Shown here: one piece after another, positions 27,662 through 37,915 of the stretch
Numbering within the stretch: position 1 is the first letter of the stretch
Layout of the letters: every line of letters starts with the position of its first letter
NCBI GenBank assembly: GCA_905182015.1
Contig: CAJIZT010000006.1
Coordinates: 124,001 to 188,000 of the forward strand
DNA from: an alpha proteobacterium MED-G09
GTDB lineage: Bacteria > Pseudomonadota > Alphaproteobacteria > MED-G09
Direction of reading: 5' to 3'
DNA length: 64,000 bases
Notes under the pieces: generated by a model
The model's database searches: none
Told to the model about the DNA's origin: nothing
The model's input: the letters and a program-made list of their open reading frames with translations, nothing else
Translations under genes and position numbers: made by a program

Positions 27662-28813
27662 GTGAAAGAAAAAAAATCCATATATCTTGTTTCTGGCGAA
27701 CCATCCGGGGACTTCATTGGAAGCGAAGTTATGTCTGAGTTATTAAAAATTTATCCTGACGCCTCTTTTTGTGGAGTTGGTGGTCAGTTTATGGAAGGGT
27801 TTAACTTTAAGTCTATTTTCCCCATAGGAGATCTGTCAGTTATGGGAATACTCCCTGTTTTGTTAAAAATTAAGCCTTTGCTAGGTAGGATTAATCAGGT
27901 TGTAAATGATATTTTAAATAATAAACCTGATATTGTTATTTTAATTGATAGTCCTGACTTTAATCATCGGGTGGCAAATAAACTCAGAAAAAAATCCTTT
28001 AAACCGCCCATAGTCTGTTATGTTGCTCCGACTGTTTGGGCCTGGCGAGAGAAGCGTGTAACATCTATGTCTCGAGACTTTAATCATCTTTTATCTATAT
28101 TACCTTTTGAAAAAGATTTTTTTGATGGAAAGGGTTTATCCACAACATATGTTGGACATCCTATCATACCTGAAATTAACAAAGTAAATAAAAAAGATTC
28201 GTTTAAGCTAAGGCATAATATAAAAAATAATCCTGTTTTAGTTTTTTTACCCGGAAGCAGGACCTCAGAAATAAAGAGACATATAAAGCCTTTTAGAAAA
28301 GCGTTTGATGTAATTAAAAATCAAATACCAAATATAGTTTTAGCTATTCCAATTGATGAAAAAAAGAAGTATTTAGTTGATGAGTTTTTTAATGATGCCC
28401 TTTTTGTAACAGAAAAAAATAAAAAATTAGAACTTTTCAAAGAAGCAGACGTAGCTTGTGCCGCATCAGGCACAGTTACCTTAGAGCTAGGGCTATCTTT
28501 GGTTCCTATGGTTGTTATTTATAAGCTTGATTTTTTAACATGGTCAATTGTTAGCAGACTTGCAAAAGTTAAGTTTGTATCACTGGTTAATTTGGTTTTA
28601 AATAAATCATCGGTAAGCGAGCTTCTTCAAAAGGAGTGTAACTCTAAAAATATTTCTGAATCGATTATAAGCCTTCTCAAAAATAAAAAACTTTTTTTAA
28701 AAAAGAAAAAAGACCTTCTAGAGTTTAAAAAAATTATTGAGAATAATAGTATTAATCCTTCAAAAAAGGCTGCAGAAACTATAAGCGGTATTATAGAAGG
28801 TTCAGTTACCTAG
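27662..28813 (+). CDS. lpxB: Lipid-A-disaccharide synthase
   Basis: GT19 glycosyltransferase that joins lipid X and UDP-diacylglucosamine. It is 383 residues, starting at GTG. Motifs seen are [15 protein letters not shown] (about 10-24), [24 protein letters not shown] (about 119-132) and the nucleotide-sugar-binding [13 protein letters not shown]. It ends the long plus-strand run. Its last 8 bases (28806-28813) overlap the end of gltA on the other strand, leaving no room for a conventional terminator. Confidence 0.96.
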   Translation: MKEKKSIYLVSGEPSGDFIGSEVMSELLKIYPDASFCGVGGQFMEGFNFKSIFPIGDLSVMGILPVLLKIKPLLGRINQVVNDILNNKPDIVILIDSPDFNHRVANKLRKKSFKPPIVCYVAPTVWAWREKRVTSMSRDFNHLLSILPFEKDFFDGKGLSTTYVGHPIIPEINKVNKKDSFKLRHNIKNNPVLVFLPGSRTSEIKRHIKPFRKAFDVIKNQIPNIVLAIPIDEKKKYLVDEFFNDALFVTEKNKKLELFKEADVACAASGTVTLELGLSLVPMVVIYKLDFLTWSIVSRLAKVKFVSLVNLVLNKSSVSELLQKECNSKNISESIISLLKNKKLFLKKKKDLLEFKKIIENNSINPSKKAAETISGIIEGSVT

Positions 28814-30104
28814 AGCTTATTTTTTGATAATCTCTTCCTGGGTTACCAACATAAAGTTGCCTTGGTCTTCCAATCCTTTGACTCTTGTCTTCAACCATTT
28901 CATCCCACTGAGATACCCAACCAACAGTTCTTCCGACAGCAAATAGGACTGTAAACATTTCCATAGGAAAACCCATAGCCTTCATTACTATCCCAGAATA
29001 AAAGTCAACATTGGGGTAAAGTTTCTTTTCTACAAAATACTCATCTTCTAAGGCAATTTTCTCTAACTCCATTGCTATGGCTAATTTAGGATCATTCTTT
29101 AAACCGAGGTGGTCTAAAAGCTCATGACATGTTTTTTGCATAACTTTAGCTCTAGGATCATAATTTTTGTAGACTCTATGACCAAAACCCATGAGCCTAA
29201 AGGGATCATTTTTATCCTTAGCCTTATTAATATACTCAGGAATATTTTTAACATCCCCTATTTGGTCAAGCATTCTTAAACAAGCTTCGTTAGCGCCTCC
29301 ATGAGCAGGCCCCCATAAACACGCTATACCTGATGCAATGCAGGCGAAAGGATTCGCACCTGACGACCCTGCTAATCTAACAGTAGAGGTCGATGCATTT
29401 TGTTCATGGTCAGCATGTAGAATTAATATTTTATCCATGGCTCTTGATAAGGTTTCATTCACATCCTTATCTTCAGTGGGAACCCCAAAGCACATATTTA
29501 AAAAATTTGATGCATAGCTTAGTTCATTTTTTGGATAAATTGTTGGCTGTCCTAATGAGTGTTTATAAGCCATTGCAGCTAAAGTTGGCATTTTAGCAAT
29601 TAACCTAAAACACGCTATTTTTCTTTGTTCGGCGTCATTTACGTCTGTTGAGTCATGATAAAAAGCGGATAACGCCCCTACAACTCCGCACATTATTGCC
29701 ATTGGGTGTGCGTCCGGTCTAAACCCAGTAAAAAATCTATTTAATTGCTCATGTACCATTGTATGATTTGTAATTATTTCGTCAAACTCATTGTATTGAG
29801 ATTGGTTTGGGAGTTCACCATTGAGCAGGAGGTAACATGTTTCAAGATAATTGCCTTTTTCAGCTAATTGCTCGATTGGATAACCTCTGTAAAGAAGAAC
29901 GCCTTTTTCACCATCAATATATGTTATTGTTGACTTACAGCTTGCCGTTGATGTAAAGCCAGGATCATAGGTAAACTTTCCTGTGTCTGAGTATAATTTG
30001 GAAATATCAATTACGTCTGGACCTATACTACCTTTATCAACATTATATTCCAAAGTATCATTGTTAATGGTTATTTGTGCAGTTCCAGAGTTTTTTTCTG
30101 ACAT
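28806..30104 (-). CDS. gltA: Citrate synthase (type II)
   Basis: Entry enzyme of the TCA cycle. It is 432 residues, the hexameric Gram-negative type with an N-terminal beta domain. The catalytic histidines are in [13 protein letters not shown] and [14 protein letters not shown], and the catalytic aspartate in [16 protein letters not shown]. The ribosome site AAAGGA precedes the ATG. It lies 19 nt after gltX and is the last gene of the minus-strand run; it ends inside lpxB. Confidence 0.97.
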   Translation of the reverse strand: MSEKNSGTAQITINNDTLEYNVDKGSIGPDVIDISKLYSDTGKFTYDPGFTSTASCKSTITYIDGEKGVLLYRGYPIEQLAEKGNYLETCYLLLNGELPNQSQYNEFDEIITNHTMVHEQLNRFFTGFRPDAHPMAIMCGVVGALSAFYHDSTDVNDAEQRKIACFRLIAKMPTLAAMAYKHSLGQPTIYPKNELSYASNFLNMCFGVPTEDKDVNETLSRAMDKILILHADHEQNASTSTVRLAGSSGANPFACIASGIACLWGPAHGGANEACLRMLDQIGDVKNIPEYINKAKDKNDPFRLMGFGHRVYKNYDPRAKVMQKTCHELLDHLGLKNDPKLAIAMELEKIALEDEYFVEKKLYPNVDFYSGIVMKAMGFPMEMFTVLFAVGRTVGWVSQWDEMVEDKSQRIGRPRQLYVGNPGRDYQKISSR

Positions 30105-30123
30105 GATTTATTCCTTTATTGTT

Positions 30124-31518
30124 TTATAATTTAATATCATTTAAACGATTTATTACCTCATCTGCACCCAAACAATCAAGAATATTATATATACTTGGTG
30201 AACTTAAGGATCCAGTAAGAGCAACCCTTAATGGCTGAGCGATATCCTTAAACTTAAGTTCTTCAGAGATAGAAAAATCTTTTAATAACTGTTCTATATT
30301 ATTACTGTCCCAACTTTCAAGGGCTAGAAGATTTTTTTTAATTTTATTTAAAATAGCCTTTGCCTCTGGTGTTATAATTTTTTTTAAATCCTCACTTAAT
30401 TGTATTGGTTTACTTAAAAATATAAAACTTATCCCACTTAAGAGATCGTCAGTCCGCTTTGCACTTTTTTTAAGATCAGGGAGGATTTTTAATATTGAAT
30501 CTTCAGTTTTTTTATTAATGTTACTTTGAGACTTTTTAATAATTTCTAGAAGATCTTTGTCTGAGCTATTTTTTATATAATGATTGTTAACGCTTTGTAG
30601 TTTTTCAATATCCAGTCTTGACGAAGATTTTCCAATATTCTTAATATTAAATAGCCTGATCATATCTTCTTGAGAAAAAATCTCTTTGTCACCATGACTC
30701 CATCCAAGTCTTAGCAGATAATTTATCATTGCCTCAGGAAGAAAGCCATTTTTTTGATAATGATCGATTCCAAGTGCACCATGGCGCTTAGATAATTTGG
30801 CACCATCACTTCCATGTATTAAAGGAATGTGAGAAAAAGTTGGAACTTTCCAGTTCAACGCTTCATATATTTGTTTTTGCTTAGCTGCATTAGTTAGATG
30901 GTCATCACCCCTTATAATATGGGTTACTCCCATATCGTGATCATCAACAACAACTGATAACATGTATGTGGGGGTTCCGTCTGACCTCAAAAGAATGAGG
31001 TCGTCAAAATTATCGTTTGAAAAGGTTATCTCACCTTGAACTTTATCGTAAATAACTGTTTTACCCTCGAGAGGAGTTTTAAATCTTATCACAAATGGTT
31101 CGGTCTTTTCTTCCTCAGGGTTTTTTTCTCTCCACATTCCGTTGTATTTAATTGGTAAACCAAGTTTATTTGCTTCTTGTCTCATAATATCTAGATCACT
31201 TTCTGTTGCCCAGCATTTATATGCTTTGCCTTCTTTGAGTAAATGATTTGCTATCTCAGAATGGCGTGCAATATTTTTATGTTGATAAACCGGCTCTTCG
31301 TCATAATGTAACCCTAACCAATTAAGGCCGTCTAAAATCACCCTGGTGGATTCCTGGGTGGATCGTTTTCGATCGGTATCTTCTATTCTTAAAAGAAATT
31401 TTCCATTATTACTTTTTGCAAAAAGCCAATTAAATAAGGCCGTCCTAACACCGCCAATATGTAGGTATCCAGTTGGTGACGGGGCAAAGCGAGTTACAAT
31501 TTTATTTTGATCTTTCAA
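30124..31518 (-). CDS. gltX: Glutamate--tRNA ligase
   Basis: Class I synthetase charging tRNA-Glu and possibly tRNA-Gln, depending on a GatCAB system not seen here. It is 464 residues. The HIGH-type motif appears as APSPTGYLHIGGVRTALFNW (about 12-31) and the KMSKS-type motif as AKLSKRHGA (about 242-250). The helical anticodon domain fills the C-terminal third. In relatives comEC lies between lexA and gltX; here only an 84-nt spacer remains. Confidence 0.97.
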   Translation of the reverse strand: MKDQNKIVTRFAPSPTGYLHIGGVRTALFNWLFAKSNNGKFLLRIEDTDRKRSTQESTRVILDGLNWLGLHYDEEPVYQHKNIARHSEIANHLLKEGKAYKCWATESDLDIMRQEANKLGLPIKYNGMWREKNPEEEKTEPFVIRFKTPLEGKTVIYDKVQGEITFSNDNFDDLILLRSDGTPTYMLSVVVDDHDMGVTHIIRGDDHLTNAAKQKQIYEALNWKVPTFSHIPLIHGSDGAKLSKRHGALGIDHYQKNGFLPEAMINYLLRLGWSHGDKEIFSQEDMIRLFNIKNIGKSSSRLDIEKLQSVNNHYIKNSSDKDLLEIIKKSQSNINKKTEDSILKILPDLKKSAKRTDDLLSGISFIFLSKPIQLSEDLKKIITPEAKAILNKIKKNLLALESWDSNNIEQLLKDFSISEELKFKDIAQPLRVALTGSLSSPSIYNILDCLGADEVINRLNDIKL

Positions 31519-31602
31519 TATAATTATCAGTCCAGATTATTTTTAAAATTTTATTCTTCACAAGACTTAATACTATTTAGAAAAAATAACCATCGATTAT
31601 AA

Positions 31603-32283
31603 TTAATAAGATCTTAATATTCCAACTAAAGTACCCTGCACCTGAACTCTATCAGGCCCATATATTTTTGTTTCATAGGATGAATTTGCGGGCTCGAGTG
31701 CAATTGTTTCGCCTTTTTTTCTTAACCTTTTTAAGGTTGCTTCTTCTCCATCTATTAGTGCAACTATAATTTCACCTGAATGAGCATCATCTGTTTTTTT
31801 TATTATTGCGGTATCTCCATCAAGAATACCCGCACCTATCATTGAATCACCTTCGATCTGTAATGCGTAATGTTCTCCAGATCCAATCATATGATTAGGA
31901 ACTGATATCTTATTTTTCTCATATTCTATTGCAGCTATGGGGGTTCCCGCTGCTATTTTTCCCATCATCTTTAATTCATATGTTTCTTCAAAAATATCGG
32001 GTGAGGTAATTTCTTTATCACCCCTAATCAGTTTAGGCGAAAAGTTTCCTTTTTTATCAGGCGTAGACGCTGTGGGGAGTTTGGTAACTTCAATAGCGCG
32101 AGCTCGATGAGGAAGCCTTCTAATAAAACCTCTTTCCTCAAGAGCATTAATTAAACGGTGAATACCTGATTTTGATCTCAAGTCCAGCGCCTCTTTCATT
32201 TCTTCGTATGATGGAGCAATACCAGTCTCACGAAGATTTTGATTAATATATATTAAAAGTTCATTTTGTTTTTTTGTTAACAT
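31603..32283 (-). CDS. lexA: LexA repressor
   Basis: Self-cleaving repressor of the SOS DNA-damage response. I use the ATG at 32283 (226 residues, [10 protein letters not shown]), which is 6 nt from GAGGTG; an in-frame GTG 9 nt upstream overlaps that ribosome site. The winged helix-turn-helix spans about 1-65. The Ala112-Gly113 cleavage bond lies in KIAAGTPI, with Ser147 (IEGDSMIG) and Lys185 (EATLKRL) as the catalytic dyad. Two operator-like sites lie immediately upstream (32315-32347), so autorepression is expected. Confidence 0.97.
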   Translation of the reverse strand: MLTKKQNELLIYINQNLRETGIAPSYEEMKEALDLRSKSGIHRLINALEERGFIRRLPHRARAIEVTKLPTASTPDKKGNFSPKLIRGDKEITSPDIFEETYELKMMGKIAAGTPIAAIEYEKNKISVPNHMIGSGEHYALQIEGDSMIGAGILDGDTAIIKKTDDAHSGEIIVALIDGEEATLKRLRKKGETIALEPANSSYETKIYGPDRVQVQGTLVGILRSY

Positions 32284-32314
32284 AGTTAGCACCTCAAACT
32301 TTATTTATAAAAAA

Positions 32315-32347
32315 GAACTAAAGTAGAACGATGTTTTACTTTTGTTC
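32315..32347 (-). promoter_or_regulatory. Paired LexA operators (SOS boxes) at the lexA promoter
   Basis: Read on the minus strand, 32329-32315 is GTTC-TACTTTA-GTTC, an exact match to the alphaproteobacterial SOS box GTTC-N7-GTTC. Three bases away, 32333-32347 is GTTT-TACTTTT-GTTC in the opposite orientation, one base from consensus in its half-sites. The two 15-mers form an inverted repeat matching at 13 of 15 positions. They overlap the -10 and the likely transcription start of lexA. Confidence 0.85.
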
Positions 32348-32361
32348 TTTATTTTGGTCAA
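32333..32361 (-). promoter_or_regulatory. Candidate sigma70-type promoter of lexA
   Basis: On the minus strand TTGACC (32361-32356) is followed after 17 nt by TAAAAC (32338-32333). It lies in the 91-nt spacer between moeA and lexA, and the LexA operators overlap its spacer, -10 and downstream edge, the usual layout for steric repression. The -35 is good, the -10 weak. Confidence 0.5.
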
Positions 32362-32374
32362 GTCCTTGTGATGT

Positions 32375-33574
32375 TTAATTTAAATTTATAACTTTTACAT
32401 ATGAGTTTTTCGAGGTTTTTCTTTCTTTAGGAATCCTTATTATTAAGCTATCTGCTTTCGACAGTGAGGATAGGGAAGCGCTATCCTGATTATCAATTGG
32501 AGTTATTAGAAGTTGGTTTCTTGAATTTTTTTCAACATATGCCCTCATATAATGCTCTCTCGGACCATTTTTTGGAAGATCCTTTGAGGTCTTTAATTCA
32601 ATAATATTTTCTTCAAAATGATAATTTTGTAACCTAAGAATTGACTGCTTTAGAAATAAGTGTGAGCAGACTATTGATGATACTGGATTGCCAGGTAGGC
32701 CAAGAATTGGTATTTTTCCAGAAAGGCCGAACATCAGGGGCTTTCCTGGTTTCATATTAATCTTCCAAAAATTTAATTTAAAGTTTAATTCACTAAGAGA
32801 ATCGTAAACCAAATCATAGTCACCGACTGATGCCCCTCCTATCGTCACAATCATATCAAATTTTAATCCCCTTTTGAGTTTAGATTTTATTGATTTAATT
32901 GAATCTTTGGCTATACCAAGATCAATTGGTATTCCGCCCCATTTTTTTATTAATGCTATTATAGCTGGCTTAGTTGATGCAGGCTGTTTGTTTAAACTTA
33001 ACTTATCTCCAGGTTCGTTAAGCTCATTCCCATTGGCTAAAACTGCAATTTTTGGTTTTTTATAAACCTTTAGATCCTTAAAGTTCATTGCCCCAGCAAG
33101 AGCAATTTCATTTGCACTTAACAAGCAGGGTGAATCAAGAGGACTATCGTCTTTAAAGAAATCTTCACCTTTCTTTCTTATATAACTCTCATTTTGATTC
33201 TTACTAATGACGATAAAATTATCTTTTCTAGAACAGTTTTCTTGAAGAATAATTTTTTTAGTTCCCTTGGGCAGGAACGACCCTGTAAAAACTCTAACAG
33301 TATTTCCAGAAGAAAGTGAAAATTTTTCAGAAGATCCGGCTTGAATTTCTCCTAGAATCTTTAATCTTGCAGGATATTTTTTTATATCCGTATCTATAAC
33401 AGCATAACCATCCATTGATGATGTATTTGATGCGGGGTGAGTTCTTTTAGATTTTATAGTTTTGCCTAAAACTCGGTTTATACACATATCAAGTTTGACC
33501 ATTTCAGTCTTCTTGGTAGGCGTTATTGAATCTAGGATTTCTTGCCTTGCCTCTTGAACTGAATTAACTTTCAT
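32375..33574 (-). CDS. moeA: Molybdopterin molybdenumtransferase
   Basis: Inserts molybdate into adenylylated molybdopterin. It is 399 residues with the four-domain MoeA layout. The substrate region includes HPASNTSSMDGYAV (about 46-59), the MoCF-type domain has VTIGGASVGDYDLV (about 237-250), and PILGLPGNPVSSI (about 289-301) is conserved. It overlaps moaC by 11 bases. No molybdenum-dependent enzyme is in the window. Confidence 0.95.
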   Translation of the reverse strand: MKVNSVQEARQEILDSITPTKKTEMVKLDMCINRVLGKTIKSKRTHPASNTSSMDGYAVIDTDIKKYPARLKILGEIQAGSSEKFSLSSGNTVRVFTGSFLPKGTKKIILQENCSRKDNFIVISKNQNESYIRKKGEDFFKDDSPLDSPCLLSANEIALAGAMNFKDLKVYKKPKIAVLANGNELNEPGDKLSLNKQPASTKPAIIALIKKWGGIPIDLGIAKDSIKSIKSKLKRGLKFDMIVTIGGASVGDYDLVYDSLSELNFKLNFWKINMKPGKPLMFGLSGKIPILGLPGNPVSSIVCSHLFLKQSILRLQNYHFEENIIELKTSKDLPKNGPREHYMRAYVEKNSRNQLLITPIDNQDSASLSSLSKADSLIIRIPKERKTSKNSYVKVINLN

Positions 33575-34040
33575 TTCTTACCCATTTACCAGACTTACCG
33601 CCGTTCTTTCTAATAAGTTGAATTTTTGAAATAATTGCACCCCTGTCAATTCCCTTTAGCATATCGTAAATTGTTAAGCAGGAGATTGATACAGCCGTCA
33701 ATGCCTCCATCTCAACACCGGTTTGACCTTTGTTAGTCACCTCTGCTGTTATGTGAATGTCACATTTAATTATATTTATTTCAATATTCACCGATGAAAT
33801 TGGAAGAATATGGCAAAGAGGTATAAGTTCTGAGGTTTTTTTAGCTGCCATTATTCCTGCTATCCTGGCTGAACCAAAAAGATCTCCCTTAGGAAGCTTT
33901 CCGTCAAGTATGGTTTTAACTGTACTTTCTTTTACCGTTACAAATCCTTCGGCAATTGCCCTTCTGTCCGTCACTTCTTTATTGTCTATATCAACCATAT
34001 GCGCCTCACCTTTTTGGTTGAGGTGGGTGAGTTTATTCAT
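33564..34040 (-). CDS. moaC: Cyclic pyranopterin monophosphate synthase
   Basis: Converts the MoaA product to cPMP in molybdenum cofactor synthesis. It is 158 residues. MVDIDNKEVTDRRAIAEG (about 15-32), LIPLCHILPIS (about 74-84) and GVEMEALTAVSISCLTIYDM (about 110-129) cover the active site. It overlaps trpC by 4 bases and moeA by 11, so the cofactor genes ride on the trp operon, the common alphaproteobacterial arrangement. Confidence 0.96.
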   Translation of the reverse strand: MNKLTHLNQKGEAHMVDIDNKEVTDRRAIAEGFVTVKESTVKTILDGKLPKGDLFGSARIAGIMAAKKTSELIPLCHILPISSVNIEINIIKCDIHITAEVTNKGQTGVEMEALTAVSISCLTIYDMLKGIDRGAIISKIQLIRKNGGKSGKWVRNES

Positions 34041-34837
34041 AATTGCTCCTTATTAACCAATTTTTTTAATTCACTGCAGACATTATCTGACCGCATCAAG
34101 CTTTCCCCAATAAGAAAATTATTAATATTATAATTGCCTAAATAAACTATATCTTTAGCGTTATTAATTCCCGATTCACTGACAACAATGACGTCTTCGG
34201 GAATGTATTTTTTAAGCTCAATACTATTTGAAATATCTGTCTGAAAATCTTCAAGATTTCTGTTATTTACTCCTATCATCTTTGGCTTAAAGGGGAGGGC
34301 TCTTTCTAGCTCATCTTTCGAGTGGACTTCAAATAAAATATCCATTCCTAGCTCTTTGGAGATATTTGATATTTCCATAATATCTGAATCACTTAGTATT
34401 CTCATTATTATAAGAATACAGTCAGCCCCCCAAGAGCGCGCCTCATAAACCTGATATATATCAATCATGAAGTCCTTACGAAGAATAGGAAGATTTGTAA
34501 TGCCTCTAATATCCCTTAAATACTGCGGAGAGCCTTGAAAAGAAGGCTTGTCTGTGAGGATGGATAGGCAAGCGGCATCTCCATCTTCATAATTAAGTGC
34601 AATTTTTTTATGGTCAAAGTCTTTTCTAATAATACCTTTGGAAGGGCTAGCTTTTTTTATTTCTGCTATAATTCCAGCTTTTCCAAGCATATTTTTTGAC
34701 TTTAGTGCGCCTATAAAATTTCTTATAGGTGGCGATTCAATGATTTTACTTTCAAGTTCTTTTTTTGAAACCAAACTCTTTGATTGCTCTACCTCTAATT
34801 TTTTATACTGAACTATTTTTTCAAGGATATTTGTCAT
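34037..34837 (-). CDS. trpC: Indole-3-glycerol-phosphate synthase
   Basis: Closes the indole ring in tryptophan synthesis; TIM barrel. It is 266 residues, monofunctional (no fused TrpF). Motifs IIAEIKKASPSKGIIR (about 56-71), FQGSPQYLRDIR, LRKDFMIDIYQVYEARSWGA, GVNNRNLEDF and VSESGIN are present. It overlaps trpD by 4 bases. Confidence 0.97.
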   Translation of the reverse strand: MTNILEKIVQYKKLEVEQSKSLVSKKELESKIIESPPIRNFIGALKSKNMLGKAGIIAEIKKASPSKGIIRKDFDHKKIALNYEDGDAACLSILTDKPSFQGSPQYLRDIRGITNLPILRKDFMIDIYQVYEARSWGADCILIIMRILSDSDIMEISNISKELGMDILFEVHSKDELERALPFKPKMIGVNNRNLEDFQTDISNSIELKKYIPEDVIVVSESGINNAKDIVYLGNYNINNFLIGESLMRSDNVCSELKKLVNKEQL

Positions 34838-35847
34838 GAATTTGATACTTTTACTAATTTATTTAAAGCTGATTTAGCCATGCCGCCATCAATTGAATGC
34901 TTTGACAACTCTATGCCATCTTTTATGTTTGATACTTTGCCGTCTATGTACAATGCCGCGGAAGAATTTAAGATAACTATATCTCTATAAGCCTCTTTTT
35001 CGCCATCGAGTAGTTTGATTATTTTTTCTGCATTTTGTTTTGGAGATCCTCCAACAAGAGAGAGGGGATCGGATAAGGCCATGCCGTAATCTCTAGGATT
35101 AATTTCATATGTTTTGACTTTATTATCCTTTAGCTCAGAAACATATGATATTCCGGTAGTTGTAATTTCATCTAACCCATCCGATCCATTTACAATCAAA
35201 GCTCTTGTAGAGCCAAGGTTTTTAAGGGTTTCAGCTATTGGCATAACCCACTTTTTGTCATAGACGCCTAGCAGTTGTTTTTTAACATTTGCAGGGTTTG
35301 ATAGGGGCCCAAGGAGATTAAAAATAGTTTTAACTGCTAATTTTTGACGGACAGGGCCGACATATTTCATGGCAGAATGATGGTTTGGAGCAAACATAAA
35401 TCCAATTTTTGCTTTAGTTATGCATTCTGTTATTTTTTCAGAAGCTATATTAAGCTTAACACCTAATTCCTCAAGAACCTGACTAGATCCAGATTTTGAC
35501 GATAAAGCCCTGTTTCCATGCTTTGCGATAAATGTACCTGCTCCAGCTGCTACTATAGCGGCTGCTGTTGAGATATTATAAGTCCCCGACCCATCACCAC
35601 CTGTTCCACATGTATCAATTGAACCTTCGGGGGCTAAAACCTTATATGACTTTTGTCTCATTATTTTAGCACCAGAGGTTATTTCCTCTATTGTCTCTCC
35701 TCTTTTTTTTAGCCCCAGGAGGAATAATTCTATTTCTTTGTTAGATGCCTTTCCCTCTAAGATGTAATTAAAAGAAAAAGAACAATCCTCTTCTGACAAA
35801 CCATTGTCGAGAGGTATCTTTGATAATATTTCATTAAATTTTCTCAT
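34834..35847 (-). CDS. trpD: Anthranilate phosphoribosyltransferase
   Basis: Transfers phosphoribose from PRPP to anthranilate. It is 337 residues. The PRPP-binding loop is DTCGTGGDGSGTYNISTAAA (about 78-97), followed by KHGNRALSSKSGSSQVLEELG; magnesium-binding acids lie in GSDGLDEIT (about 219-227). It directly adjoins trpG and overlaps trpC. Confidence 0.97.
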   Translation of the reverse strand: MRKFNEILSKIPLDNGLSEEDCSFSFNYILEGKASNKEIELFLLGLKKRGETIEEITSGAKIMRQKSYKVLAPEGSIDTCGTGGDGSGTYNISTAAAIVAAGAGTFIAKHGNRALSSKSGSSQVLEELGVKLNIASEKITECITKAKIGFMFAPNHHSAMKYVGPVRQKLAVKTIFNLLGPLSNPANVKKQLLGVYDKKWVMPIAETLKNLGSTRALIVNGSDGLDEITTTGISYVSELKDNKVKTYEINPRDYGMALSDPLSLVGGSPKQNAEKIIKLLDGEKEAYRDIVILNSSAALYIDGKVSNIKDGIELSKHSIDGGMAKSALNKLVKVSNS

Positions 35848-36414
35848 TTATATTTTCAAGAAATTTTCTAAAATTCTATGACCGTATTCCGTAGCTATAC
35901 TTTCAGGATGAAATTGTATTCCTTCAATAGGAGATGTTTTATGACGTATTCCCATAATTATTCCCGCATCAGTTTGGGCTGATATCTCTAGGTAATCAGG
36001 AATATTTTTTTTGCATACGACGAGCGAGTGATATCGTGCTGCATTAAATGTAACGGGAAGGTTTTTGAATATTCCCTTCTGATCGTTTTTTATACTGCCT
36101 ATTTTTCCATGAATGATTTCATTGCACTTTATAATTTTTCCACCCAATGCCTGAGCAATCGATTGATGTCCAAGGCATACGCCTAGAAGAGGTATATCTC
36201 TATTAATAGCCTCAAGAACTAAATCCATTGATATTCCGGCTGAGGAGGGCGTACATGGCCCTGGTGATATTACTATCTGTGTTGGTTTCAGATTAATAGC
36301 TTCCGCAACAGAAATCTTATTATTTCTAATTACTTTTGTCTCTGCGCCTAAATCACCAAGAAAGTGATATAGGTTCCATGTAAAGCTATCGTAATTATCA
36401 ATTAATATAATCAT
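35848..36414 (-). CDS. trpG: Anthranilate synthase glutaminase component
   Basis: Glutamine amidotransferase subunit that supplies ammonia to TrpE. It is 188 residues. The class I triad is visible: Cys in LLGVCLGHQSIAQALGG (about 75-91), and His and Glu in IQFHPESIATEYG (about 169-181). It starts 1 nt after trpE ends. It is a separate gene, not fused to trpE as in rhizobia. Confidence 0.97.
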   Translation of the reverse strand: MIILIDNYDSFTWNLYHFLGDLGAETKVIRNNKISVAEAINLKPTQIVISPGPCTPSSAGISMDLVLEAINRDIPLLGVCLGHQSIAQALGGKIIKCNEIIHGKIGSIKNDQKGIFKNLPVTFNAARYHSLVVCKKNIPDYLEISAQTDAGIIMGIRHKTSPIEGIQFHPESIATEYGHRILENFLKI

Positions 36415-36415
36415 T

Positions 36416-37912
36416 TTATTCTTTAAGGTTATTCTTTATTGCATCCTTTGCTGCAGCAAAGAGTGCTTGAGATTTATTTATAGTTTCATTGTATTCATAC
36501 TCTTCATTTGAGTCATATACAACTCCTCCACCTGCCTGAACGTACATGATGCGGTCTTTTATTATTGCTGTTCTCAGAGCTATGGCCGTATCCATATCAC
36601 CATTTGCGGAGAAATATCCTACTGCTCCAGCGTATATGCCTCTTTTTTCTTTTTCTAGCTCATCAATAATTTCCATTGCCCTTATTTTTGGGGCTCCAGA
36701 AACTGTACCAGCAGGAAAACCAGCAGATAAAGCTGATAATTGATCTTCACCTTCCCTTAACTCACCTTCTACAGTTGATACTATATGAATTAAATGAGAG
36801 GTTTCTTGAATACTGAATGGGTCTATAACTTTGACTGAACCAATTTTTGAAACGCGACCTACATCATTCCTTCCTAAATCAAGTAACATAAGGTGCTCAG
36901 CTCTTTCTTTGGGATCAGATAGGAGGTCAGATTCAAGGTCATAATCTGAATTTTTTTGTTTTAACCTTGTTCCTGCTATTGGCTTAATAGTAATTTTTTT
37001 ATTCTCAGTTTGAACTAGGGTTTCAGGGCTTGATCCAACTATACAGAAATCGTCCAAGTCCAAAAAATACATATATGGAGAAGGGTTTATTTTTCTAAGT
37101 GACTCATAGAGTTTAAAAGGCTGGATTTTAAAGGGGGAAGAGAATCTTTGACTTGGAACAACTTGGAAAATATCACCATCGACAATATAATCCTTAGCTT
37201 TCCTAACCATATCAAAGTATTCTTCCTTTGTAGTATTTGATATTGGATTGTCTAATGTTTTTTGATATCCAAAATTATCCTTTACGATCGCATCCCCGTT
37301 CAAAGTATCGAAAATTTCTTGAATACTTTTCTCAATAGTCTTAAAAGCCTCTTTTGATGTCTGCTTTTTTTCATTGGGTCTGGAGCAAGAAAAAATAGAT
37401 ATTTCTTTAGAAATATTATCAAAAACTATCACTATCGAGGGTCTTATTAAAACGCAATCAGGAAGACCTAGAGCATCTTTATTTTGGTCAGGAAGGTTTT
37501 CAACGTTCCTAATAAAATCATATCCAATATAACCGTAAACACCTGCGGCTACTGATGGAATATTCCTAGGCATGTCAAGCTGACTACTCTCTATAAACTC
37601 TCTTATATTTTTATTAACTTCGTCAAACTTCCTTGATATCTCAATACCGTCCTTTTCAATTGTAGATTCATTACCTTTAATTTTTAAAATTAAATCAGGG
37701 TTTACTCCTATTATAGAAAACCTGCCTTTTGCATCACCATCTTCAAGGGACTCAAACAGAAAGGAATTTTTTCCTTTAAGAGAGGTCTTGAGGTATGAGG
37801 ATGTTATTGTTTTTTTATCACCTGAAAACTTAAAGCCTATTATCTGAGAAATATTTTTTTCATATTTGTCTTTAAAATATTCAAAATTTGGCTCAAGAGT
37901 AATATCTGTCAT
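36416..37912 (-). CDS. trpE: Anthranilate synthase component I
   Basis: Chorismate-using subunit of anthranilate synthase. It is 498 residues. The C-terminal half holds the catalytic signatures [49 protein letters not shown] and [20 protein letters not shown]. The start lies 3 nt after ppiD ends, leaving no space for a leader-peptide attenuator, so control of the pathway must act elsewhere. Confidence 0.97.
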   Translation of the reverse strand: MTDITLEPNFEYFKDKYEKNISQIIGFKFSGDKKTITSSYLKTSLKGKNSFLFESLEDGDAKGRFSIIGVNPDLILKIKGNESTIEKDGIEISRKFDEVNKNIREFIESSQLDMPRNIPSVAAGVYGYIGYDFIRNVENLPDQNKDALGLPDCVLIRPSIVIVFDNISKEISIFSCSRPNEKKQTSKEAFKTIEKSIQEIFDTLNGDAIVKDNFGYQKTLDNPISNTTKEEYFDMVRKAKDYIVDGDIFQVVPSQRFSSPFKIQPFKLYESLRKINPSPYMYFLDLDDFCIVGSSPETLVQTENKKITIKPIAGTRLKQKNSDYDLESDLLSDPKERAEHLMLLDLGRNDVGRVSKIGSVKVIDPFSIQETSHLIHIVSTVEGELREGEDQLSALSAGFPAGTVSGAPKIRAMEIIDELEKEKRGIYAGAVGYFSANGDMDTAIALRTAIIKDRIMYVQAGGGVVYDSNEEYEYNETINKSQALFAAAKDAIKNNLKE

Positions 37913-37915
37913 CTT

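Noticed and set aside
28136-28144. Perfect DnaA box TTATCCACA
   Set aside because: Single copy inside the lpxB coding sequence (Leu-Ser-Thr codons), with no cluster, AT-rich unwinding element or dnaA/dnaN neighbours.
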